Of a stretch of 11,463 bases of DNA, positions 1 to 7,654 are shown piece after piece. The stretch's first letter is position 1, and the number at the start of each line of letters is the position of its first letter. The stretch is from Opitutia bacterium (lineage in GTDB: Bacteria > Verrucomicrobiota > Verrucomicrobiia > Opitutales > Opitutaceae): assembly GCA_025351035.1 (NCBI GenBank), contig JANXWT010000299.1, positions 1 through 11,463 of the forward strand, read 5' to 3'. Made by a program: the position numbers and the translations under genes. The notes under the pieces were generated by a model, which saw only the letters and a list, made by a program, of their open reading frames with translations, was not told the DNA's origin and searched no databases.

Positions 1-33
1 CGCCCGCCGCACCTTTCATTTCTCCACGCCGTT

Positions 34-2271
34 ATGAAAATCCTCCATCTCGAAGACAACCCCCTGGACGCCGAACTGGTGCGCTCCTTGGTCGCCGAAT
101 CCGTCGCCAACTGCGAGACCGTGGTGGTCGAGACGCGCGCCAACTATCTCGCCGAGCTGCACCGTGGCGGCTACGACGTCATCCTCTCCGACTACTCGCT
201 GCCCAACTTCGACGGCATGGAAGCCCTGCGGCTCGCCGGCACGCACCAGCCGGACATTCCTTTCGTTTTCTTGTCCGGCAATCTCGGCGAAGACAAAGCC
301 ATCGCCGCGCTCCAAGCCGGCGCGATCGATTACGTGCTCAAGGCCGGCATCAAACGCCTCTGTCCGGCGCTCGAACGCGCCGTGCGCGACGCCGACGAAC
401 GCGCGGCCCGCCGCGAATCCCAGGAGCGCTATCGCCGCCTGATCGAGCACGCGCGCGACTCCATTTTCAACCTCGATCACGAAGGCCACATCATCTCGCT
501 CAACCCCGCGTTCACCGCCATCACCGGCTGGCTGCAGGAACAGTGGCTCGGGAAAACTTTCCCCAGCCTCGTGCACCCGGACGACCTGCCGCGCGCGCTG
601 GATGTTTTCGCCCGCGTGCTCCTCGGCGAGCGCCCGCCGCCTTTCGAGCTGCGGGTCAACACCGCCGCCGGCCACTGCATCGATTTCGAATTTGCCCTCA
701 CGCCGATGGACGAGAAAGGCCGACGCGGCCTGCTCGGCATCGGCCGCGATGTCACCGAGCGCAAATGCTCCTTCGCCCGCATCCACGAGCAGGCCGCTCT
801 GCTCAACCAGACGAGCGACGCCATCATGGTCGTCGGCCTCGACAACCGCTTCACGTTCTGGAGCGAGGGCGCCGATCGCCTCACCGGCTGGTCCGCCGCC
901 GCGGCTCTGGGCCAGCTCGCCGAAACCACCTTCGGCTCCGGTGCCAGCTCCCGTCTGGCCGAGATCCGCTCGGCGGTGATGTCCACCGGCGCCTGGCATG
1001 GGGAATTCCATTTCCTGCGGAAGGATGGCCGCGCGGTGATCCTCGACCTCCGCGTCACTCTCGTCCGCGACGCGGCCGGCCGGCCGATAAGCCGGCTCTC
1101 CATCGGCACCGACATCACCGCAAAAAAACAGTTGGAAGAACAGGCGCAGCGCGCCCAGCGCCTCGAAAGCATCGGTATGCTCTCCGCCGGCATTGCGCAC
1201 GACCTCAACAACGTGCTCGCCCCCATCCTCATGGCGGTGCCACTGCTGCGCCAGCCGGCCAGCTCTCCCGCCGATCTGCGCAAACTCGCGATTCTTGAGC
1301 AATGCGCCGAGCGCGGCGCGGGGCTGGTCCGGCAAATCCTTGCCTTCTCCCGTGGCGTCGGCGGCGAGCCGCAGATCCTCCAGCCTAAACATCTCGCCCG
1401 CGACGTTCTCGCGTTGATCAAGCAAACTTTCCCCAAATCCATCACCCTTGAGTGCCAGATCGCAGCCGAGCTGTGGTCCATCCGGGCTATGCCCACCCAA
1501 TTCCACCAGGTGCTCCTCAACCTCTGCATCAACGCCCGCGACGCCATGCCGCAGGGCGGCACCCTCGGCCTCACCGCCCGCAACGACCGGCTCAATGCCA
1601 CTCAGCCTGCGGCCGGGGTCCAAGTCTTTTCCGGTCCCTTTGTCATTTTCGAAATCACCGACACCGGCACCGGCATCCCGCCGGAAATCCTCGCCCGCAT
1701 CTGGGAACCATTCTTCACGACCAAGGAGGTCGGCCACGGCACGGGCCTCGGTCTCTCCACCGTGCGCGGCATCGTCGAGCAGCATGGCGGGTTCTTCGAA
1801 GTCACCTCCACGGTCGGCCACGGCAGTTGTTTCCGACTTTATTTCCCGGCCCTGCCCGAGACCGTGCCTCCTTTCGCCCCCGGCACCAAAGAGCTGCCGC
1901 GCGGGTCCGGCGAACTGCTGCTCGTCATCGACGACGAGCCGAACGTGCTCGATCTCACCACGACCGTGCTCAGACAGTGGGGTTACGAAATCCTCGCCAC
2001 CTCCGATGCCCTGGGCGCGTTGGAGCTTTTTAACTCCCGGGCCAAGGATGTCCGGCTCGTGATCACCGACATCAACATGCCCGGCCTCGAAGGCCCCGCG
2101 CTCGTCGCGACCCTCCGGCACATTCGGCCCAACCTCAAAGCCCTCTTCATCAGCGGCGGAGCGGACAGCACGGCCCGGGCCGGCGCGATTCCACAGGCCG
2201 GCTTCCTCATCAAGCCCTTCAAGCCCGAGGCCCTGCTGGCCAAGGTGCGCAAGCTGCTGGACCAAACCTGA
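34..2271 (+). CDS. Hybrid sensor histidine kinase (REC-PAS-PAS-HisKA-HATPase-REC)
   Basis: This 745-residue protein has no signal peptide or membrane segment, so it is a cytoplasmic sensor kinase. The N-terminal receiver (about 1-120) has E7/D8, phospho-acceptor D53 and K103. Two PAS domains follow (about 130-243 and 252-365), each ending in a typical DVTERK- or DITAKK-like linker. HisKA carries the motif AHDLNN with phospho-acceptor H389. The HATPase has an N box (N496, N500), DTGTGIP (543-549), EPFFTTK (558-564) and GTGLGLS (569-575). The C-terminal receiver has D633/D634, D679 and K727. All key residues are present, so both kinase and receivers should be active. Known family behaviour is autophosphorylation at His and transfer to receiver Asp; the signal sensed by the PAS domains cannot be told. 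In the first receiver, K103 is followed by Ala instead of the usual Pro. The ATG was chosen because the receiver begins immediately with MKILHLED. A stand-alone receiver gene follows downstream. Confidence 0.95.
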   Translation: MKILHLEDNPLDAELVRSLVAESVANCETVVVETRANYLAELHRGGYDVILSDYSLPNFDGMEALRLAGTHQPDIPFVFLSGNLGEDKAIAALQAGAIDYVLKAGIKRLCPALERAVRDADERAARRESQERYRRLIEHARDSIFNLDHEGHIISLNPAFTAITGWLQEQWLGKTFPSLVHPDDLPRALDVFARVLLGERPPPFELRVNTAAGHCIDFEFALTPMDEKGRRGLLGIGRDVTERKCSFARIHEQAALLNQTSDAIMVVGLDNRFTFWSEGADRLTGWSAAAALGQLAETTFGSGASSRLAEIRSAVMSTGAWHGEFHFLRKDGRAVILDLRVTLVRDAAGRPISRLSIGTDITAKKQLEEQAQRAQRLESIGMLSAGIAHDLNNVLAPILMAVPLLRQPASSPADLRKLAILEQCAERGAGLVRQILAFSRGVGGEPQILQPKHLARDVLALIKQTFPKSITLECQIAAELWSIRAMPTQFHQVLLNLCINARDAMPQGGTLGLTARNDRLNATQPAAGVQVFSGPFVIFEITDTGTGIPPEILARIWEPFFTTKEVGHGTGLGLSTVRGIVEQHGGFFEVTSTVGHGSCFRLYFPALPETVPPFAPGTKELPRGSGELLLVIDDEPNVLDLTTTVLRQWGYEILATSDALGALELFNSRAKDVRLVITDINMPGLEGPALVATLRHIRPNLKALFISGGADSTARAGAIPQAGFLIKPFKPEALLAKVRKLLDQT

Positions 2272-2391
2272 GCCGCCGGTTCACGGTTCGCTCAAGCCGC
2301 GACGGTTGGCGTCACGCCCGAGGCCGGGCCACCGTCTCGAATTGACCGCCATTGCGCTTGCACCTCTCCGTTCGTGGACAACACTGCACCC
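2272..2391. other. Intergenic gap between kinase and response regulator
   Basis: This 120-bp gap has no gene. It contains TTGACC (2342-2347), TTGCGC (2352-2357) and TTGCAC (2358-2363), any of which might be a -35 element for the response regulator, but no convincing -10 follows at normal spacing. No terminator hairpin with a T run was seen after the kinase, so read-through from the kinase gene is also possible. Confidence 0.4.
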
Positions 2392-2796
2392 ATGGCGCGC
2401 ATTCTCCTTATCGACGACGACGAGGGCCTGCGTTTCGTTATGGCCGAGGGCTTGCGCTCTGCCGGTCACGAAGTCACTGAAGCCGCCGATGGCAACGAAG
2501 GCCTGCGCCTTTACCATGCCGAGCCCCCCGAACTCGTCATCACCGATATCGTGATGCCCGACATGGATGGACTGGTGTTAATCGAGAAACTCCGCGTCAC
2601 CATACCCCGCCCGCACATCATCGCCATGTCCGGCCACACCAAATACAGCGAGCCCCTCTACCTCCCCACGGCCCGCTTGCTCGGGGCGCAACGCACCTTG
2701 GGGAAGCCGTTCAAATTGGAAACTCTGCTCGCCGCCGTTACGGCGGAACTCGCCGATCCGCTCCCGGCAACTGTGCTGCCGCGGCCACCGGCCTGA
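2392..2796 (+). CDS. Single-domain response regulator (CheY-like receiver)
   Basis: The 134-residue protein is a receiver domain with no output domain. It shows the acidic pocket D8-D10, phospho-acceptor D52 in ITDIVMPDMDG, S80 in IAMSG and K105 in GKPF, so phosphorylation chemistry should be intact. A proline-rich tail of about 15 residues follows the domain. It lies 120 bp behind the hybrid kinase on the same strand and is the obvious candidate partner, either as the end of a phosphorelay or as a shuttle. That pairing is inferred from position only. ATG 2392 is chosen because MARILLIDDD is the usual receiver N-terminus; an in-frame GTG at 2374 would add six residues. The gene ends 14 bp before the converging gene at 2811. 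Confidence 0.9.
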   Translation: MARILLIDDDEGLRFVMAEGLRSAGHEVTEAADGNEGLRLYHAEPPELVITDIVMPDMDGLVLIEKLRVTIPRPHIIAMSGHTKYSEPLYLPTARLLGAQRTLGKPFKLETLLAAVTAELADPLPATVLPRPPA

Positions 2797-2810
2797 GTCC
2801 GCCCGCGCGC

Positions 2811-3248
2811 CTAAATGCTGAACTCCACGATCAACGGCGTGGACTTCGTCTTCTTCACTTTTTTGTTCTGCTTGTTGAGCTTGGCGTCCGTCGTGTCGCC
2901 CTTCTGCAGCGAGTAAATCTCGATGTAATATTCCGGGTTCTTCGGCACATTGAACTCCACTTCCCACATCGTGTCATCGAGCGGCACGGCGGCTGTCGCC
3001 GGTGCGGATCGCCGCTGGCCGTCGACCGTATGCACGCATACGCCGTCCGCTTCCGTGACGGTTGCACCGGGCTTCACCCGCACTTTGATTGAGATGATCA
3101 TCCGAAACCCGTCGCCGGGCACGATCCGCTTGCTCACGTAGTCAAAAGGCGGGGGCGCCACTCCGGCTTGCTGGACGACATCGTTGGCCATGGCGGCCGT
3201 GGTGGCGCGGATGAACATGACCGCGAAAAGAAAAAGCAAGGTGCGCAT
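2811..3248 (-). CDS. Small exported protein of unknown function
   Basis: This 145-residue protein matches no family I recognise. It starts with a signal-peptide-like segment (MRTLLFLFAVMFIRATTAA, cleavage probably near ATTAAMA), so it is probably periplasmic or secreted. The mature part has alternating hydrophobic residues (FRMIISIKVRVKPG, WEVEFNVPKNPEYYIEIYSL), suggesting a beta-sandwich. It ends with a lysine-rich stretch (about 122-135, LNKQNKKVKKTK) before a final hydrophobic strand. There is no Cys at the signal end, so it is not a lipoprotein. The ATG at 3248 is preferred over upstream starts because the frame upstream runs through repeated intergenic DNA and only this start gives a signal peptide. 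It is divergent from the alcohol dehydrogenase gene and converges on the response regulator. Confidence 0.75.
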   Translation of the reverse strand: MRTLLFLFAVMFIRATTAAMANDVVQQAGVAPPPFDYVSKRIVPGDGFRMIISIKVRVKPGATVTEADGVCVHTVDGQRRSAPATAAVPLDDTMWEVEFNVPKNPEYYIEIYSLQKGDTTDAKLNKQNKKVKKTKSTPLIVEFSI

Positions 3249-3262
3249 GGGATTTTGACTGA

Positions 3263-3292
3263 TGATTAGGACGATCTTCCCGCCCGAGGCAA
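3263..3292 (-). promoter_or_regulatory. Candidate promoter of the small exported protein gene
   Basis: On the minus strand TTGCCT (3292-3287) is followed by an 18-bp spacer and TAATCA (3268-3263), 14 nt before the ATG at 3248. The -35 resembles consensus while the -10 is poor. Support comes mainly from the same spacing recurring at four other genes in this window. The -35 directly abuts the tandem repeat. Confidence 0.35.
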
Positions 3293-3353
3293 GTTTACCC
3301 GCCTTTGGCGGCGCCGTAGGCGACCAGGGTTTACCCGCCTTTGGCGGCGCCGT
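3293..3353. repeat. Two tandem 25-bp direct repeats with internal hairpin
   Basis: Two identical 25-bp copies lie at 3293-3317 and 3329-3353 (36-bp period, 11-bp spacer). Each begins GTTTACCCGCC and holds the perfect inverted repeat CCGCC-TTT-GGCGG (3299-3311 and 3335-3347), followed by the GGCGCC palindrome. They sit in the 142-bp gap between two divergent genes. They could be operator sites, REP-like interspersed elements, or a local duplication; the sequence alone does not decide. Confidence 0.9.
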
Positions 3354-3382
3354 TGACCCGCCCCACCCGCGTTCCGTAGCGT
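3353..3382 (+). promoter_or_regulatory. Candidate promoter of the alcohol dehydrogenase gene
   Basis: TTGACC (3353-3358), an 18-bp spacer and TAGCGT (3377-3382) end 8 nt before the ATG at 3391. The -35 matches the consensus well and the -10 only partly. If it is used, the transcript would start at or just before the start codon. The -35 overlaps the last base of the second 25-bp repeat. Confidence 0.35.
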
Positions 3383-3390
3383 CGCTGCAA

Positions 3391-4428
3391 ATGAAAGCTG
3401 TCCGCCTCGTCGCCACCGGTCGTCCCCTCGAACTCCACGACATCCCCGTGCCCGCTCCGGGACCCGACGACGTGCTCATCCGCGTCAAGGCCGCCGGCAT
3501 CTGCCACTCCGATGCGCATTACCGCGCCGGCACCGGCAGTGTCACGCCGCTGCCGATGACACTTGGACACGAAGTTGCCGGCGTTATCGGGGCATGCGGC
3601 GCGGCCGTGAAAAATTTCCTCCCCGGTGAACGCGTCTGCGTGCACTACCTCGCCACCTGCGGCTGCTGCCACTGGTGCGGCGACGGTCACGAACAGTTCT
3701 GCGCCACCGGCCAGATGATCGGCAAGGACCGTCCCGGCGGCTTCGCCGAGTTCATCGTCATGCCCGCGCGCAGCGTGTTCCGATTGCCCGAAGCCATTCC
3801 CTTCGCGCACGGTGCCGTGCTCATGTGCTCCTCCGCCACCGCCCTGCACGCCCTGCGCAAAGCCCGGCTGCACGCCGGCGAAACCGTCGCCGTCTTCGGC
3901 ATCGGTGGTCTCGGCGCTTCCGCCGTGCAGCTCGCGCGCATCCTCGGTGCCTCCACGATCTACGCCGTTGATCTCCATCCCGAAAAACTCGCGCTCGCCG
4001 CGCGCTTCGGCGCGGTGCCCGTCAGCGCCCGCACCACCGACCCGGTGGCCGAAATTCTCCGCCTTACTGAGGGCCGCGGTGTCAACGTCGCGCTCGAACT
4101 CATCGGCCTGCCGCTCACGATGCAGCAATCCGTCCGCGTTCTTGGCCGGATGGGGCGCGCCGCTCTCGCCGGTCTCTCCAAACAGCCGCTGAGCCTTAAT
4201 CCCTACTCTGAAATTCTCTGCCCGGAAACCGAAGTCATCGGCGTGTCCGACCACCTCGCGAGCGAGTTGCCGCTGCTGCTCAACTACGCCGCCACCGGCC
4301 AGCTCGACCTCGCACCCATCGTCACGCGCACCGTGCCACTGGAAGCCGCCGCCATCAACGGCGTGCTCGACGACCTCGAAAAATTCGGCGGCGCCACCCG
4401 CACCGTCATTAACGTCTGCCCGCCTTAG
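3391..4428 (+). CDS. Zinc-dependent alcohol dehydrogenase (MDR family)
   Basis: The 345-residue protein is a typical length for the medium-chain dehydrogenase family, which oxidises alcohols or reduces aldehydes with NAD(P). Catalytic zinc ligands are visible: C38 in GICHSD, H60-E61 in TLGHEVAG, and C146 as the likely third ligand. The structural zinc site is C90-x2-C93-x2-C96-x7-C104, with an extra Cys at 92. The Rossmann motif is VFGIGGLGASAVQ (168-180), and D194 at the end of the second strand favours NAD over NADP. No signal peptide is present, so it is cytosolic. The substrate cannot be assigned. The start at 3391 was chosen because MKAVRL is the family N-terminus; upstream in-frame codons run through the tandem repeats. 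It converges on the M28 peptidase gene with a 28-bp gap. Confidence 0.93.
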   Translation: MKAVRLVATGRPLELHDIPVPAPGPDDVLIRVKAAGICHSDAHYRAGTGSVTPLPMTLGHEVAGVIGACGAAVKNFLPGERVCVHYLATCGCCHWCGDGHEQFCATGQMIGKDRPGGFAEFIVMPARSVFRLPEAIPFAHGAVLMCSSATALHALRKARLHAGETVAVFGIGGLGASAVQLARILGASTIYAVDLHPEKLALAARFGAVPVSARTTDPVAEILRLTEGRGVNVALELIGLPLTMQQSVRVLGRMGRAALAGLSKQPLSLNPYSEILCPETEVIGVSDHLASELPLLLNYAATGQLDLAPIVTRTVPLEAAAINGVLDDLEKFGGATRTVINVCPP

Positions 4429-4456
4429 CCTTGGCGACGGCGGGGCGCCGCTCCGC

Positions 4457-5839
4457 TCACGAATTCCGTCGCGGCTTCGGATACACCGCCGGGCTCGCGT
4501 GCCCCGCGGTGTCCACCGCTTCGAGTCCGAAGATCACATTATCCTTGGAGATGCCCTTGATCGTGTGGCGCGTTTCTTCCTTCGGCACGTCGAGCGCGTG
4601 CTCCCACTGCGCCGCCGTCGTGTCGCGCCAGACGATGCGGTAGCCCGCGAGATCGGGTTCGGTGCTCGGCTCCCAGCGCATCGTCGTGTCGTTCTCCAGT
4701 TTCACCGTCTCCAGCTCGACGCCGTGCGGCGTCGCCGGCGCATTCGCCAGCTCCGCCAACGCGGCCGCATCGACGCGCGCGACATCGGCGATGTAGGCAA
4801 AGTCCACGAACTCCGGCAGGTCGCCGTATTGAATGCCGTTCTCCACGCGCACGTTCTCGTGTTGCCGCGCATAAACTTCAAACGGCTCCGTGAACCGCAC
4901 CGCCGCGAAGCCCGCATCGAGGAACGGCGAGTGGTCGCCGCCGCGCAGGTAGCGGTCGCGCCGGTAAATGATCTTCACCGGCATCTGCGGCACATAGCGC
5001 GCCCCGATCGTCTGAATCAACCGCGCGAGCTGCCGCGTGGAAAAATCGTTTTCACCGCCGGTGCGCATCTGCGCGAGCACCTCCTCCGGCAGTTCTCTCG
5101 CCGGTGAGACCGGCACCGGCACGCCCTCGGCGAAGAGCCGCACGTGCGAGCGGTCGCGCGTGCCGTCCTCGTGCAGCGTGTTTCCGACGATGTCGTTCGT
5201 GAACATCGCGGCGACGTTCACGCCTTTCTCCTTCGCCGTCCGCGCCCAGTGGCCCGCGCCCTGCAAGCCCTGTTCCTCCGCCGCCACCGTCATGAAAACG
5301 ATCGTCGCATCGAATTGGTATTTCGACATCACGCGCGCGAGTTCCATCACCGCGGCCGTGCCGGAGCCGTCGTCGTTGGCGCCGGGCGCCAGGGTGTCCG
5401 TGTCCTGCGTGCCGAGCGAACGCGAGTCGTAGTGCCCGCTGATCACATAGACCCGGGCCGCCGCGCCCGTCTGCGTGCCGGGCAGCGTCGCGACCACGTT
5501 CACGATGTCCGCGCCTGCCGGCAACCGCGGCAGCACCGGCGGCTGGTGAAATGCATCGAACTCCACCACGAGGCGCCCGCCGGATTCTCGACTGGCGCGT
5601 TCCAGCTCGGACTTGATCCAGTTGCGCGCCGCGCCGATGCCCGTGTCGGGGCTCGTGGTGTCCGACAGCGTGTGCCGCGTCTTGAAGGAAACGAGTTTGC
5701 GGATCGTCGCCTCGATATTGGCGGGCGAAATTTCCGCGACGATCTTCTCGATCTGCGGATCACGAACAACTGCCGGAGTGGCGGGCGACGCATGGAGGCT
5801 GGCGGTGAGCACGAGCGCAAACAGTGAGCGGGGAATCAT
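4457..5839 (-). CDS. Exported M28-family zinc aminopeptidase with C-terminal Fn3-like domain
   Basis: The 460-residue protein begins with a signal peptide (about 1-19, MIPRSLFALVLTASLHASP). The peptidase domain (about 30-360) holds the co-catalytic two-zinc site of family M28: H136 and D138 in SGHYDSR, D156 in GANDDGSG, catalytic E188 with E189 in AAEEQG, D216 in NDIVGN and H303 in GGDHSPF. All are present, so it should be active in removing N-terminal residues from peptides outside the cytoplasm. A fibronectin-III-like segment (about 370-452) contains the conserved-looking MRWEPSTEPDLAGYRIVWR region and may bind substrate or surface. The start was chosen because only ATG 5839 gives a signal peptide. 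It is divergent from malQ. Substrate specificity is not visible. Confidence 0.92.
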   Translation of the reverse strand: MIPRSLFALVLTASLHASPATPAVVRDPQIEKIVAEISPANIEATIRKLVSFKTRHTLSDTTSPDTGIGAARNWIKSELERASRESGGRLVVEFDAFHQPPVLPRLPAGADIVNVVATLPGTQTGAAARVYVISGHYDSRSLGTQDTDTLAPGANDDGSGTAAVMELARVMSKYQFDATIVFMTVAAEEQGLQGAGHWARTAKEKGVNVAAMFTNDIVGNTLHEDGTRDRSHVRLFAEGVPVPVSPARELPEEVLAQMRTGGENDFSTRQLARLIQTIGARYVPQMPVKIIYRRDRYLRGGDHSPFLDAGFAAVRFTEPFEVYARQHENVRVENGIQYGDLPEFVDFAYIADVARVDAAALAELANAPATPHGVELETVKLENDTTMRWEPSTEPDLAGYRIVWRDTTAAQWEHALDVPKEETRHTIKGISKDNVIFGLEAVDTAGHASPAVYPKPRRNS

Positions 5840-5844
5840 GCGCG

Positions 5845-5874
5845 CAACTTGCCCCAAGCGCTCGTCTCCGTCAA
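5845..5874 (-). promoter_or_regulatory. Candidate promoter of the M28 peptidase gene
   Basis: On the minus strand TTGACG (5874-5869) is followed by 18 bp and AAGTTG (5850-5845), only 5 nt before the ATG at 5839. The -35 is good and the -10 is poor. The geometry would give a leaderless or nearly leaderless mRNA. Confidence 0.3.
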
Positions 5875-5950
5875 CCGCGCCCTCCGCTCCGCCCGCGGGT
5901 CCGCGCAAATCTTCCTCGTTCTGCGGCGCGTTTCCCGCTCTGCTTTCGCC

Positions 5951-7525
5951 GTGGCCCGCTCCCGCAAAAAAAATCCGCGCAAAAAAATCGTCGTGCCGCC
6001 CGGCGCGCCGCGGCCTCTCTTCGACTGGCTGCAAACCCGCGGAGCCGGCGTGCTGCTGCACCCGACTTCGCTGCCCGGCGCGCAGGGTTGTGGCACTTTC
6101 GACGAAAACCTCCTGCAGTTTCTCGATTTCCTCCAAGCCGCCGGCTTCCGCTACTGGCAACTCTGCCCGCTCGGGCCGACCGGCTACGGCGATTCACCTT
6201 ACCAGTGTTTCTCGTCCTTCGCCGGCAATCCCTACCTCATCGACCTGGGCGCCCTCGTGCACTTCGGCCTGCTGACTGACGACGAGATTGCCCCGCTCGC
6301 CAAACCCGACCGCACGCGCACCGACTACGGCGAACTGCACCGGTTGAAATGGCCACTGCTCTTCGCCGCACATCGACGCTACGAAGAACTGAAACCCACG
6401 TTGCCTTACGGCGACTTCGCGCAATTCCGTCGCCAGCACGCGGCGTGGCTCGAGCCCTATGCGTATTTCCGCGCGCTGAAGGATCACCTCGGCGGCGGCG
6501 CGTGGTTCCAGTGGCCGGCGGCCGTGCGCACGCACATCGCCGCGCAGTCTTCCCCGCTCCGCACCCAGCTCGCACCCGCCATCGCCGCCCACGCTTTCAC
6601 GCAGTATCTTTTTTCCGGCCAATGGGCGCTCGTCCGCCAAGCCGCCCGGGAGCGCGGCATCCAGGTCCTCGGCGACTTGCCGCTCTTCGTCGCCGCCGAT
6701 TCCGCGGACGCGTGGGCCCACCCGACGCTCTTCGAACTCGACCCGAAAACGCTGCGCCCACTCGCCGGCGCCGGTGTGCCGCCGGATTATTTTTCCAAGG
6801 ACGGACAGCTCTGGGGCAATCCGCTCTACCGCTGGGATGTCCACGCCGCCGATGGCTACGCGTGGTGGCTCGCGCGTTTGGCCGCCGCATTTTCACTCTA
6901 CGATATCGTGCGCCTCGATCACTTCCGCGGGCTCGACGCCTACTGGCGCGTGCCCGCCCGCGCCAAGACCGCGCGCCGCGGCACCTGGTTGCCGGGCCCC
7001 GGCCTCGCCTTTTTTCACGCCGTGCAGCGGGCGTTTCCCGCCGCGCGGTTGATCGCCGAAGATCTCGGCGTGCAGACGGATTCCCTGCGGCAATTGCTGC
7101 GTGTGACCGGCCTGCCCGGCATGGCTGTGCTCCAGTTCGCCTTCGGCCATGACGCGGCCAACACTCACCTCCCGCATCACCAGACCGCGAACGCCGCCGT
7201 CTACACCGGCACGCACGACAACGACACTTCGTTCGGCTGGTATCGCACGGCGCCCGAGAAAACCCGCGACCATGTGCGCCGCTACCTGCGCATCACCGGC
7301 GCGGAGATGCCGTGGGACTTCATCCGCGCCGCCTATGAATCGCCGGCGCGCCTCGCTCTCATTCCGCTGACCGATCTGCTCGCGTGCGACTCGCCCGCGC
7401 GTTTCAACACGCCAGGCAAAGCGCGCGGCAACTGGCAGTGGCGCTGTCTCGCCGCGCAACTCGCCGCCCTGCGCGGTGGCACCGAAAAATATCTTCGCTC
7501 GCTCGCCGAGCTCTACGGTCGCTGA
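5951..7525 (+). CDS. malQ: 4-alpha-glucanotransferase (amylomaltase, GH77)
   Basis: This cytosolic enzyme moves alpha-1,4-glucan segments between maltodextrins, feeding glycogen or maltose metabolism. With GTG 5951 it is 524 residues, about the usual MalQ length. GH77 landmarks are clear: GVLLHPTSLPG (33-43), PLGPTGYGDSPYQ (73-85), DLPLFVAADSADAWA (242-256), nucleophile D323 in RLDHFRG, acid/base E370 in AEDLG, and D423 in GTHDND. All catalytic residues are intact. The start is uncertain: TTG 5849 would leave only 9 bp to the divergent gene; GTG 5951 adds a basic N-terminus (RKKNPRKK) encoded by two A-tracts; GTG 5993 gives 510 residues and looks most like the family core. None has a Shine-Dalgarno sequence. 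No other glycogen gene lies in the window. Confidence 0.95.
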   Translation: MARSRKKNPRKKIVVPPGAPRPLFDWLQTRGAGVLLHPTSLPGAQGCGTFDENLLQFLDFLQAAGFRYWQLCPLGPTGYGDSPYQCFSSFAGNPYLIDLGALVHFGLLTDDEIAPLAKPDRTRTDYGELHRLKWPLLFAAHRRYEELKPTLPYGDFAQFRRQHAAWLEPYAYFRALKDHLGGGAWFQWPAAVRTHIAAQSSPLRTQLAPAIAAHAFTQYLFSGQWALVRQAARERGIQVLGDLPLFVAADSADAWAHPTLFELDPKTLRPLAGAGVPPDYFSKDGQLWGNPLYRWDVHAADGYAWWLARLAAAFSLYDIVRLDHFRGLDAYWRVPARAKTARRGTWLPGPGLAFFHAVQRAFPAARLIAEDLGVQTDSLRQLLRVTGLPGMAVLQFAFGHDAANTHLPHHQTANAAVYTGTHDNDTSFGWYRTAPEKTRDHVRRYLRITGAEMPWDFIRAAYESPARLALIPLTDLLACDSPARFNTPGKARGNWQWRCLAAQLAALRGGTEKYLRSLAELYGR

Positions 7526-7654
7526 CCGGAAAACTTTTGGCGGCGCGATTTTTCTCTAAAAATTTTCCCTCCCGAAAAAATTTCCCGCGAAAACTATTTT
7601 CGCTCCGCGCAAGTTAGTGCGTGCAACGCGCGCGAATGTTTTTATTACTGACGC

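Noticed and set aside
16..2265. A 749-codon open frame antisense to the whole hybrid kinase gene.
   Set aside because: It has a low-complexity Gly/Ala/Glu/Asp-rich composition with no domain pattern, while the plus strand encodes a complete kinase. Long antisense frames are expected in GC-rich coding DNA.
2374..2391. GTG 2374 as the start of the response regulator.
   Set aside because: It adds six residues before a complete receiver N-terminus; ATG 2392 fits the family better, though GTG cannot be ruled out.
3293..3353. A possible minimal CRISPR array.
   Set aside because: There are only two repeats with an 11-bp spacer and no cas genes; the spacing is too short for CRISPR.
3331..4254. A 307-codon open frame antisense to the alcohol dehydrogenase gene, with similar long frames at 6194-6844(-), 7765-8811(+), 8642-9796(+), 9868-10704(-) and 10610-11302(-).
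   Set aside because: All lie over genes with intact family motifs and show the same skewed Arg/Gly/Ala composition; they are shadows.
4429..4456. A terminator between the converging dehydrogenase and peptidase genes.
   Set aside because: Only a 4-bp stem (GCGG-GGCG-CCGC) with no T run is present; too weak to call.
5961..5990. A programmed slippage site in the two A-tracts of malQ.
   Set aside because: The frame runs correctly through both tracts into the conserved MalQ core and no useful alternative frame product is apparent.
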